Below are positions 52,260 to 61,320 of a stretch of DNA of 64,000 bases, piece after piece. How positions within the stretch are numbered: position 1 is the stretch's first letter; each line of letters begins with the position of its first letter. The position numbers and the translations under genes are program-made. Location: the NCBI GenBank assembly GCA_023300185.1, contig CP097092.1:434001-498000 (forward strand), written 5' to 3'. The stretch is from Lancefieldella parvula (lineage in GTDB: Bacteria > Actinomycetota > Coriobacteriia > Coriobacteriales > Atopobiaceae). The notes below the pieces were generated by a model. The model was not told the DNA's origin. It was given only the letters and a program-made list of their open reading frames with translations, and searched no databases.

Positions 52260-53745
52260 CTATTGGGCACGGGAGATGGACTCGGGATCTAAGTGGTCTT
52301 CTGGGCTAGAGAGTTCGGAAGCTGCAAGCTCTGCCTCTGCAAGTTTCGTCTCGGTGAGCTGGGTATCCTCATCTTGGAGCTCAGATGCTTCGTCTGCGTT
52401 ATCAGCGTCTACACCCCTAAAGTGCTTGCGATAGATGTGGATGAGGCAGCCAACAGAAAGCAGCGCCGAAAGTATGTTGGATACAACTGAGACGTACCAG
52501 AGCGCGTCCAGACCAAAGGGCCTCAGCACCATAAGCGAGCTGATAGGGAAGATGAGTGCCATAAAGACGCTCAGAAGGTTGGAAATCTTTGTCTGCTTGA
52601 GCGCAATGGCAAGACTTTCGGTGCACATGGTAATCCAGCTAAAAATAAAGATAAAAGCATGAATGCGCATAGCTGGGATTGCCATGTTAAGCAGCTCTTG
52701 CGTTCCTTCAGGCAGGTAGAGCTTGACCAAGAACTCCGAGAAGAAGAACGAGACACAGAAACGCAAAGATGCCAATGATGATGCCTGTGGAGAAGATGTA
52801 CTTCTCGATAGCAAGCACTCGATCTTTTTTCTTTGCGCCCCAGTTATAGCCAATAGCTGGCTGCATGGCGTCGGCCTGTCCATAAATGAGCGGCTGGATA
52901 AGGCCGCCGGAGTAGAGAAGCACGCCGTAAGAAGCAATGGCAATATCTCCACCAAGGGTGAGCAGGGCAGCGTTCATCAGCAGGGAATAAATCCTACTTG
53001 AGATGTTCTGCATAAAGATAGGAAAGCCGTTTACAAAAATCTCTTTTATGTGCGTCCAATTAAAGTGAGGCTTCACAAATTTGAGAATCTGCTTGTTGCC
53101 AATAAAGGGCCATACACCGTAAAGGGACGAGAAGGTAATAGAGATGCAGTAACCCAGTGCCGCATACTCAACGGATAATCCCAAAACTCCCAGGAAGTAG
53201 TATTCAAGTACGGTTCCCAAAATTGCAGAAATAAAGGCAATGCTGGTAGAGCGCCTAATTTTTCCGCAAATCTTAAGGAAGTTATCAACGGCGTACGAGA
53301 TGCACATAACTGGCAAGAAAAGGGTCCATACGCGCAGGTAGATAGTTCCTTGCTCGGCAATCTTTCCCTGAGCACCCATCAGCGCTAGAACGTTTGGTGC
53401 ACAAAAGAAGAAGAAAATGCCGCTGATAACACCTGTGGTAATAAGCATGATAAATGCAATGGTAAAGATGTTATTAGCCGTCTGGTGGTTCTTCTTGCCA
53501 TGTTCAACTGCAATGACCGCAGAAGCGCCAACGCCAATAAGGTCGGCAACAGCAAAGCAGAGAATAACCAGTGGGATGGCAATAGTTACTGCGCCAAAAG
53601 ACTCCTGACCCAGATAGCGTCCAACAAGGATTCCATCTGCGGTGTCGTAGAGCATCGACGCAAGCATGGCAATAGCGCCTGGAAGGGCTGCTCGTATAAA
53701 TAATTTAAATGGTGGTGTTTCCGCAAAAAGCTTATTCGATTCCAT
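52260..53745 (-). CDS. MATE-family multidrug/cation antiporter, frameshifted
   Basis: This membrane exporter uses an ion gradient to expel small molecules. The N-terminal part (from 53745) shows about nine spans, with the MATE landmark PGAIAMLASMLYDTADGILVGRY-type start and YGQADAMQPAIGYNWGAKK around residue 270. The C-terminal part (IPAMRIHAFIFIFSWITM onward) continues in another frame after one extra base in the TTC-rich stretch at about 52738-52752. The restored length of about 494 is slightly long because of an acidic, Glu/Ala-rich cytoplasmic tail. GGAGAATT precedes the ATG. A substrate is not indicated. Confidence 0.85.
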
Positions 53746-53944
53746 AATTCTCCTCGATTAGTGGTGGAACATGTCAGACAGACTCGTGGTGTGGACATGT
53801 GACACGCTCACGAGAAGATTAAAAAAGCATCGAACAAGCCTCCTTACATACTTGCAGGTACACGGACAGTTGCACATACTAACACAGCAAAGTAGCTAAT
53901 GCTATGATTTATTTGAACATTTTGGACAAGTGTGAGGATTTGTT

Positions 53945-55109
53945 GTGCCAACGGAACAGAAGAAAGATATCGGCGTTGAGTTAACCAAGCTGGCTGAAAA
54001 CTCAAGAGTAGGCGAGCTTTCTAAAAAGGTCACCGAGGCATCATCTGAGCTGGCAGAAAACGTTTCTGAAGTAGCGGAACGTGCCGAGAAAATCCTTGTA
54101 GTTGATGAGGATCAGCCACTGAACCGTCCTGCATCTGATCGAGTTAAGGCCACTGTTCCTAGAACTCCTGCTCAACATATCTTGCGCATTGTTTCAATTG
54201 TTTTGATTATCTTGGGAGCAGCAGATGTTCTGACTACGTCGGCATCTCTTTTTGCAACTGTTATGGGCTTACAGCCTGCTGTTCCTTTGGAACAGCTTGA
54301 GTTTAGCGGTGTGTATTTTACGTTCAGCAATAACGTACTTCTAGGCTATGTATTTGTATTGCTTATTGGTGTGCTGCAGGTTGTAACCTCGGTACTTGGA
54401 TTACGTGCAGCTAAAGACTCATCAAAAGTTGAACCATACAGATTTCTTTGCTATCTGATTGGCTTGATTATTCTGGTAGGAATTTTGTGGGCCTGGGGTA
54501 GAGGAGAGCTTGATTATCCTGGATCCATTTATCCAGCTCAACACCATTGTATACGTGGTAATTTGCTCTAATCTTGCGGACAAGGTTAAGAAAGAGCATG
54601 ACCAAGGCGTTGTGGGAACTACCTATTGGCGCTCTCGTCACCAGCGAGTTCTTCACTTGTTTGCGCTGGTATCCATTGCGTTTAGTGGCATCGCTCTTTT
54701 TCTGGTGCTGATTTTGCTTGGATTGCATGATTTTTCTAGGGTTGTGAATCTGCCTGCCCTGGCAACTGTTAATCAATTTCTTGCACAACAGGGAATCCTT
54801 ACCATTTTCTTGGTGACGCTTGGTGCGGCATTTTCTCTTATTGCAGGTCTTTTAGCTCTCAAGGGTTCAAACGATGCCCGATTTATTAGACCGTATATTC
54901 TTGCTGTTACCGTTATTGTTCTGTTTGACGTAGCAAGAATTATCTTTACGGCACTAACGCAGGGTATTCCTGCCGTGACCAGCCAAGATATCTTTGAGCT
55001 TGTTTATAACGCCTCCGGATTGTACTTGGCTATTCGAATTGAGGCGGACTTCCCAATAGCTATGGTTTGCGCTTGTGGAAGAAGATTTGTTCCAATGCGT
55101 AGCATGTAA
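53945..55109 (+). CDS. Multi-span membrane protein of unknown function, frameshifted
   Basis: I do not recognise the family. The N-terminal 75 residues are hydrophilic and helical with repeated Lys/Glu and Ser (ELTKLAENSRVGELSKKVTE), perhaps a coiled coil. Then come about seven membrane spans in two similar blocks (RIVSIVLIILGAADVLTTSA, GYVFVLLIGVLQVVTSVLG; then VSIAFSGIALFLVLILLGL, LVTLGAAFSLIAGLLAL), suggesting an internal duplication of a four-helix unit. One extra G in the GGGG at 54495-54498 breaks the frame; removal gives about 387 residues. The GTG start at 53945 follows AGGA. Confidence 0.65.
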
Positions 55110-55141
55110 AAAGCAATTGCTTGCAAAAAGCCTCTGTATCT

Positions 55142-55182
55142 GAACTGCCTCCTTTCTTGGACACGAGAAAAGGAGGCAGTTC
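55142..55182. terminator. GAACTGCCTCC-type hairpin, copy 1
   Basis: GAACTGCCTCCTTT pairs with AAAGGAGGCAGTTC (together 55142-55182). It is 33 bases after the membrane protein stop and probably its terminator. A related hairpin lies at 55556-55595, on the other side of family B copy 3. Confidence 0.75.
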
Positions 55183-55185
55183 AAA

Positions 55186-55314
55186 ACACACCTAAGTCGG
55201 ATAATCTGTTAAAAAGACGTATACATGACGCAGAAAATACCTCAATCATGCAGATTATCGTCATTAGATGTGTAAAATGCCCTCATTTGAGCAGAATATC
55301 TGACTTAAGTGTGT
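55186..55314 (-). repeat. Family B modular repeat, copy 3 (129 bp)
   Basis: One forward 24-base unit (55186-55209), a 40-base spacer, then two inverted units (55250-55273, 55291-55314; 41-base period). In reverse complement it has the same layout and length as copy 2, and the spacers are recognisably related (both contain CTGCATGA and ATGTATA). Confidence 0.9.
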
Positions 55315-55555
55315 TCCTTAGGTGCGAAATTTACCTATAGTTAAATCTTTTATATGACGCTATTCATTTTCTAGCATATTAGATGAAGTTTATGCATAGA
55401 GATGCATATCAGGTAGTGCGACCGCCTAGCTGCCTAGCTATCTTGATTAGAAACATGTCGATTCTTCAGCAGAACCTACCAAAGCTGCGCTATTTTGTGC
55501 GCCAGGCCTAAAAGCCGACACTAACACGCTGCAGAATCATAATCACCGCATATGA

Positions 55556-55595
55556 ACTGCCTCCCATTTCTTATGTCCAAGAAATGGGAGGCAGT
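55556..55595. terminator. GAACTGCCTCC-type hairpin, copy 2 (pepV side)
   Basis: ACTGCCTCCCATTTCTT (55556-55572) pairs perfectly with AAGAAATGGGAGGCAGT (55579-55595). It lies about 50 bases past the pepV stop (minus strand), so it is likely the pepV terminator. Confidence 0.85.
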
Positions 55596-55647
55596 CAAAT
55601 CAAATGGAATACAGAGGCTTTATTCTTACAGTTCTGTGCTTGTAGCT

Positions 55648-57093
55648 TTACAGGTCAAGCTGCATAAGGCGAGCAATACTGACAATGTAAATCTTGAGGG
55701 CGCGCTTGAGCCACTCCTCAGAGATTCCCTCGTCAGGACCGTGCTCCATGCCAACCCACTCTGGCAGGTCTTTTGCGGCCTTGCTGTCATAAGGACCAAA
55801 GGCAACGGCACGCTTAAAGTGACGTGCATAGGTGCCGCCACCAATAACAAACGCCTGCTCATCGCTGCCGGTGTACTCATGGAAGGTATCAAGCAGAGTA
55901 GTAATCTCAGGGGAGCTTGGGTCAATGTAGAAAGGTACAGCATCGGAGAGAACCTCAAAGGTGCAGCCGTGATCCTCGCCAAGCTCAGTCATGCGCTTAG
56001 TGATAGCTTCGCCCGTGGTGGAAGTAGGATAGCGAGAGTCAACAGTCTGTACGTAGACGTCGCCCTTGGTGCGGATAGTACCAGAGATGCAGGTCAGAGG
56101 ACCAAACTTGTCGTCAGCACTCTGGATGCCCGTACCAGTACCATCAGTAGTTGAGCAAAGCTGCTGCGAGAAGGTCAAGAAGTCACGTTCTGCTTCTCCA
56201 CAGATGTTGTTATCAAGCAGGTAGGTTACAAGCAGGCCAATTGCGTTGACGGTTCCTTCAGGCATGGAAGCGTGTCCACCCTTACCTGTTGCGTTAATGC
56301 GAGCAAGCTTGGTGCCATCATCTTCAACGCCTGCGTCCTCAACCTTGATGGAATCAGTGTCAGCCAAGGTAGAAGCGTCAGCGCGAACAAGTGCGCTTGC
56401 AAGTCCTGGAATTGCGTTAGGTACGGTGCCACCATCAAGCTCAACGATCTTCTCGCCGTGTGCGCCAGCAATCTTTGGAGACGTGAACTGTGCGTGGTAC
56501 ACGCCCTTCTCGCCGCAGATAAGTGGGAACTCAGCGTCTGGAGTAAAGCAGAATGCTGGCTCTGGATACTTGGAGAGGTAGTAAGGAACGTCACCCATGC
56601 CGGTCTCTTCGTTGTTACCAACGATGGCACGCAGGGTGTAAGGAAGCTTCTTGCCAGTCTTTTTAACCTGCTCAACAAAGTAGTGAGCTGCCCAGAGGGA
56701 GAGCGCCAGAGGACCCTTGTCGTCCAGAACACCACGACCCAGAATGAAGCCCTCACGACGGGTAACATCAAGTGGATCTACCGTCCAACCCTTGCCCAGA
56801 GGGACAATATCGGAGTGAGCGATGGTAGCAAGGTACTTCTCGGACTCACCAGGAAGGTCACCAAAGCCCAGGTAGCCGTCTACATCTGTAGTCTCAAGGC
56901 CCAGGCGCTCTGCAATCTCAAGACCGCGGCGAAGTGCCTCATAAGACTTTGGACCCCAAGGCTTGCCAGGCTCTGCTAGAGACAGATCCTCAACGGACTC
57001 TACCTGCACAAGGTAGCGGATATCCTCAATAATCTCTTCCCAGTGCTCGTTAACAAACGCCTCAGCGCTTGCTTTGAGTTCTGCATCAGTCAT
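55648..57093 (-). CDS. pepV: Dipeptidase PepV-like, M20 family metallopeptidase
   Basis: This cytoplasmic zinc dipeptidase releases amino acids from dipeptides. The 481-residue protein has the M20 metal-binding pattern: IAHSDIVPLGKGW (His and Asp), LGRGVLDDKGPLALSL (bridging Asp), VGNNEETGMGD (catalytic Glu and ligand Glu), FTPDAEFPLICGEKG, and a late GGGTYARHFKRAVAFGP with the last ligand His. This set is characteristic of PepV. The ATG at 57093 has GAGGAG upstream; the longer open frame upstream has no support. Two TTCTCGCC copies (56450, 56507) lie in the gene. Confidence 0.93.
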   Translation of the reverse strand: MTDAELKASAEAFVNEHWEEIIEDIRYLVQVESVEDLSLAEPGKPWGPKSYEALRRGLEIAERLGLETTDVDGYLGFGDLPGESEKYLATIAHSDIVPLGKGWTVDPLDVTRREGFILGRGVLDDKGPLALSLWAAHYFVEQVKKTGKKLPYTLRAIVGNNEETGMGDVPYYLSKYPEPAFCFTPDAEFPLICGEKGVYHAQFTSPKIAGAHGEKIVELDGGTVPNAIPGLASALVRADASTLADTDSIKVEDAGVEDDGTKLARINATGKGGHASMPEGTVNAIGLLVTYLLDNNICGEAERDFLTFSQQLCSTTDGTGTGIQSADDKFGPLTCISGTIRTKGDVYVQTVDSRYPTSTTGEAITKRMTELGEDHGCTFEVLSDAVPFYIDPSSPEITTLLDTFHEYTGSDEQAFVIGGGTYARHFKRAVAFGPYDSKAAKDLPEWVGMEHGPDEGISEEWLKRALKIYIVSIARLMQLDL

Positions 57094-57237
57094 GAAAAAC
57101 TCCTCTAATTCAAACGTTTGACCTTGAAACATATGGAGAGCAGCGGTTTTAGCCACATCCCGCGTATGAAATAGACAAGGTCGGGAACAAGGTACTAGTT
57201 ACACTATACTTAATACCCCTTATCAAAGGAGTTAACT

Positions 57238-57759
57238 ATGACGAAAAAGACTTTTATTGGAAACGCATCATTTCTTGGCGTTTTGACGGTTTTGGGAATT
57301 GTTTTGATGGTTCTGAGGCAAACGCTGCCTCAAGACTCTTCCACTCCACTGTTCTATTCCTACATTGTTGCGCCAATCATGCTGTATTTTGGCATTGCTG
57401 GCCTGGTGGGCCTGCTTATTGCACGCAATACCGGCTTCTCGGTAACTAAGACAGTGGCAGTTGTGCTGCGCACGCTTGCTGCAATCCTTTTTGTGCTGCC
57501 ATTCTTTTTCTTCCTGATTGTGGTGCTCCCTTGGGTTCTTCTCCGAGGACTTTTTGCCATCCTTATGGTTGTCATGCTCTATGCACCTTGGTTCTGGGCG
57601 CTCTTTGGCCTGCTCTACGGCTTGAGCTGGGCTCAGCAGAAGGTTATTGAAGACGTCACTGCTGATCCATTTGCAGAAGATGCGGCAGCTCAGAAAGCTG
57701 CTGGCGAGAAGACCGATGTAGCTGATACAGATACAGCTAACGAAGACGCAGTCAACTAA
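57238..57759 (+). CDS. Four-span membrane protein of unknown function
   Basis: The 173-residue protein shows four hydrophobic segments (about residues 12-27, 42-62, 75-95 and 100-125), the last two rich in Phe, Leu and Val, and an acidic, Ala-rich C-terminal tail (DPFAEDAAAQKAAGEKTDVADTD pattern) that would be cytoplasmic. I do not recognise a family. A clear AAAGGAG precedes the ATG. It is 47 bases before the MacB-like transporter gene on the same strand, so it may be co-transcribed as an accessory membrane protein. A GGCGAGAA copy encodes part of its tail. Confidence 0.7.
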   Translation: MTKKTFIGNASFLGVLTVLGIVLMVLRQTLPQDSSTPLFYSYIVAPIMLYFGIAGLVGLLIARNTGFSVTKTVAVVLRTLAAILFVLPFFFFLIVVLPWVLLRGLFAILMVVMLYAPWFWALFGLLYGLSWAQQKVIEDVTADPFAEDAAAQKAAGEKTDVADTDTANEDAVN

Positions 57760-57806
57760 CAGGAAAGTCCCGCGCTCCATACAGTCCAACAAGAAAGAAG
57801 CAACTC

Positions 57807-60800
57807 GTGCTTGAACTCAAAGGTATTTCAAAGCGTTATAACACTGGCGGATTTGAACAAACCGCAATGGACCACATTTCCGTTGCGTTTAGGGATAACG
57901 AGTTTGTAGCAATTCTTGGCCCTTCAGGCTCGGGTAAGACTACTATGCTCAATGTTATTGGTGGTCTTGATCGCTTTGACTCAGGAGATTTGCTGGTAGA
58001 TGGCATTTCTACTAAGAAGTTCAAAGAACGTGACTGGGATACGTATAGAAACAACCGCATTGGTTTTGTATTCCAGAGCTATAACCTTATTCCGCATCAA
58101 AGTGTGGTAAGTAATGTTGAGCTTGCATTGACGCTTTCTGGTGTTTCCAAGTCAGAGCGTCATGAACGTGCACTTGAAGCGCTTGATAAGGTTGGCCTCA
58201 AAGCACACGCAAATAAGCGCCCAAATCAGCTTTCTGGTGGACAGATGCAGCGCGTGGCTATTGCTCGTGCACTGGTAAATGATCCAGAGATTCTGCTGGC
58301 AGATGAGCCAACAGGTGCGCTTGACTCTTCAACATCTGTACAAGTTATGGACTTGCTCAAAGAGGTAGCACAGGACCGTCTGGTTATCATGGTTACGCAT
58401 AATCCTGAGCTGGCTCACCAGTATGCAACGCGTATTGTTGAGCTGGCAGATGGTCAGGTAACTGCTGATTCAGATCCATTTGATGTTGCAAGCGTTTCTC
58501 GTCGAGAAGCCAAGCCTTCTCGCAAGACCTCTATGTCGCTTCTGACTGCACTGGGTCTCTCGTTTAATAACCTCATGACCAAAAAGGGTCGTACGCTCAT
58601 GACAGCGTTTGCAGGCTCTATTGGCATTATTGGTATTGCGGCAATTCTGGCGCTGGCAAATGGTACAAACGAGTACATCAAGAAGGTTGAGGAGGATACG
58701 CTTTCAATGTATCCACTCACCATCTCTGAGCAGTCCGTTAATATTTCTTCCTTTATTTCTGGAAGTGGAAGCAGTTCTGACTCGGCTGATTCTCAAACGC
58801 AAGACGCACAAAGTGAGATGACGCAGAATCAGAAAAACGCAGAAGCTGCAAAGCTAGAAAACTCAGCCCGCTGAAGGTGCTATTCCTACCAATAATAGGT
58901 TGGGGATGCAGGCAGAAAGTATCGGGTCTAATGATTTGACCAGCTTGAAGGCGTTTCTCGACAATAATGGTGGCGGCATTAACACGTATGCCAGTGCTAT
59001 TACGTATGGCTATTCCGTAAGCCCTTTCATCTACCTGCCAGCAGGCGCGGACTCTGGCTCTTCTGATCCTGTTCAGGTGCAGCCAGATGTTACCTTCTCT
59101 AAGGTGTCGCCTAAGATTCCGTCATATAGTCCGCTTGCTTCATTTGCAAGCACTACGCTGTTTAGTGAGCTTCCGGGAAATCCTTCCATTTACGAGGACC
59201 GCTATACGGTTCGTGCTGGCAGATGGCCTACTGCTTGGAATGAGGCTGTTCTGGTACTGCGTCCAAACGGCACCATGGATGACTTTTTGGAGTATACGCT
59301 TGGCCTGCGTGATTATGCTGGCCTGCGCTCTACCGTTGATAAAATTGCAAGTGGAGAATCTGGCACTATCGAAGAGTCTCATAATACATACACCTACGAC
59401 CAGCTGATGTCTCCAACCTTTAAGCTGGTTATGCCTTATCAGCGCTATGTATGGGACGGAAATCTTGGTGTCTGGACAGACAAATCCGACGATCAGTCAT
59501 ACATGAATGACCTCATTGCTAATGCACCCGACCTGCATATTGTTGGTGTTGTTCAGGCAAAAGACCCAACTACCACAGGAGCGCTTTCTGAGGGCATTTA
59601 CTACACACCACAACTGACTCAGAAGATGATTTCTGATGCGGCAGCTTCTCCTATTGTTCAGGATCAGATGAATCGTCCAGATGTTGACGTTTTCACTGGT
59701 AAAACTTTTGAGGACGAGAAGAACGGTCAAACTTCTGAGGGACTTTCTATTAGCTCTCTCATTTCCGTTGATTCGAATGCGCTTTCCTCAGCGTTCAACT
59801 TTAATCCACAGGCACTGAACTTCTCGTCAATTAATCTGTCTGGCTTGGATATGTCCTCGCTTGACCTTTCTGACGTGCAGTTACCTGCTTTTGATCCGTC
59901 ACAGCTTAATTTGTCTGATAGCGATGTTCTGTCTTCTGTTACGTCTTCGCTTGATCCAGCTGCGCTGGCGGCGGCTTTCCCAGAGCTCTCTGCAGCAGAC
60001 ATTCAGCAGATTCTTTCTGGCATTACCGTTAATTTCAAACCAGGAGGACAAGCTGCTATTTCTTCGCTCATGGGCAATATTGCTCTTGGGTGGAATTCTT
60101 GGAGTGCTGCTAATCCCGGCAAGACCATGGCAGACTACCTAGCAACAGATCAGGTGCGTACGCAGATTGTGACTACCGTTTCTTCTGCGATTGATACCGA
60201 TGACTTGCAGCAACAGTTGGTTACTGCTTTGGCAAATAAGCTGGGCACCAATCCAGACCTTCCAAGTGTCCAGGCCGAGGTTTCTCAGAGGCTTATGAGT
60301 GCTTATCAATCACAGATTGCAAGTGCTCTTTCTGCAGCTATTACGCGTGCTATGAGTGCTTACGTGCAGTCTGCGCTAACCAGCGTGATGACGCAGGTTG
60401 CTTCCAGGATGCAAAATCAGATTGCAGGCGCTCTCAATACAGCTATGCAGGGCGTTGCGGCAAATATGTCCAATGCTATGCAGATAGATCAAGCAACGCT
60501 CGCAAGTGCCTTTAAGCTCAATGCTGACCCATCGCAGCTAGCAGCTATTGCCGCGTCAATGCTAAGGGCAACGCCAGCAACGTATGAGTCAAATCTTACT
60601 AAGATGGGATATGCGGACCTTAATAAGCCCACGTCAATCAATATTTATCCTAAAGACTTTGCAAGCAAAGAGAAGATTGTTGAAATTCTTAATACGTACA
60701 ACGCTGATGCAAAGGCTGCAGGTGAAGAGTCTAAGGTAGTTACGTATACCGATATTGTTGGTGCACTGATGAGTTCTGTCACGCTAATTGTTGATATGAT

Positions 60801-61200
60801 CTCGGCGATGCTGATTGCGTTTGTATCTATTTCGCTTGTTGTTTCCAGCATTATGATTGGCATCATTACGTTTATCTCGGTACTTGAGCGCAAAAAGGAG
60901 ATTGGTATCCTGCGCTCCATTGGTGCTTCCAGGCGAGATATTGCCAACGTATTTAATGCAGAGACGTTTATTGAAGGTCTTATCTCTGGTGTTATGGGCA
61001 TTGGCATTACACAACTGCTTATTTTGCCCGCAAATGCTGTGGTCAAAGCCATGTTTAACGTGGACAATTTGGTGATCTTGCCGATAAACGGAGCACTTAT
61101 TTTGATTTTGATTAGCGTTGTTCTGACGCTTCTTGCAGGTCTTATTCCTGCAGGTAGAGCGGCTAAGTCCGATCCAGTTCAGGCGCTGAGAAGCGAGTAA
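57807..61200 (+). CDS. MacB-like ABC transporter, ATPase fused to FtsX-type permease, frameshifted
   Basis: The N-terminal 220 residues form an ABC ATPase of the LolD/MacB type (GPSGSGKTTMLNVIGGLD, FVFQSYNLIPHQ, LSGGQMQRVAIARAL, LLADEPTGALD). A span at about residues 270-290 opens a very large extracytoplasmic region of about 600 residues, rich in Ser, Leu, Asp, Ala and Gln, with LSGLDMSSLDLSDVQLP-type short repeats. The C-terminal FtsX domain has three spans and ERKKEIGILRSIGASRRDI, ending PAGRAAKSDPVQALRSE. One extra base near 58855-58872 breaks the frame; removal gives about 1130 residues. GTG start after AGAAAGAAG. Such transporters handle antimicrobial peptides or surface proteins; the substrate is unknown. 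Confidence 0.85.
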
Positions 61201-61262
61201 CGCGCTGCCTGAGCGCGCTGTCTGGCGAGAAGAACGTCTAGCTTCGTGCATTGCCTCACAAG

Positions 61263-61296
61263 AAAAGCCCTGTCATGCGCCGCATGACAGGGCTTT
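61263..61296. terminator. Bidirectional terminator between the MacB-like gene and the M16C protease gene
   Basis: AAAAGCCCTGTCATG pairs perfectly with CATGACAGGGCTTTT across a short CGCCG loop. It lies in the convergent 120-base gap, 25 bases from the protease stop. Confidence 0.93.
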
Positions 61297-61320
61297 TGCG
61301 TTTTGTTGCAGTTACCAGAC

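Noticed and set aside
3748..61231. Polar chromosome motif (KOPS or Chi) as explanation of TTCTCGCC
   Set aside because: The two orientations are equal in number and interspersed; polar motifs would show strand bias within one replichore.
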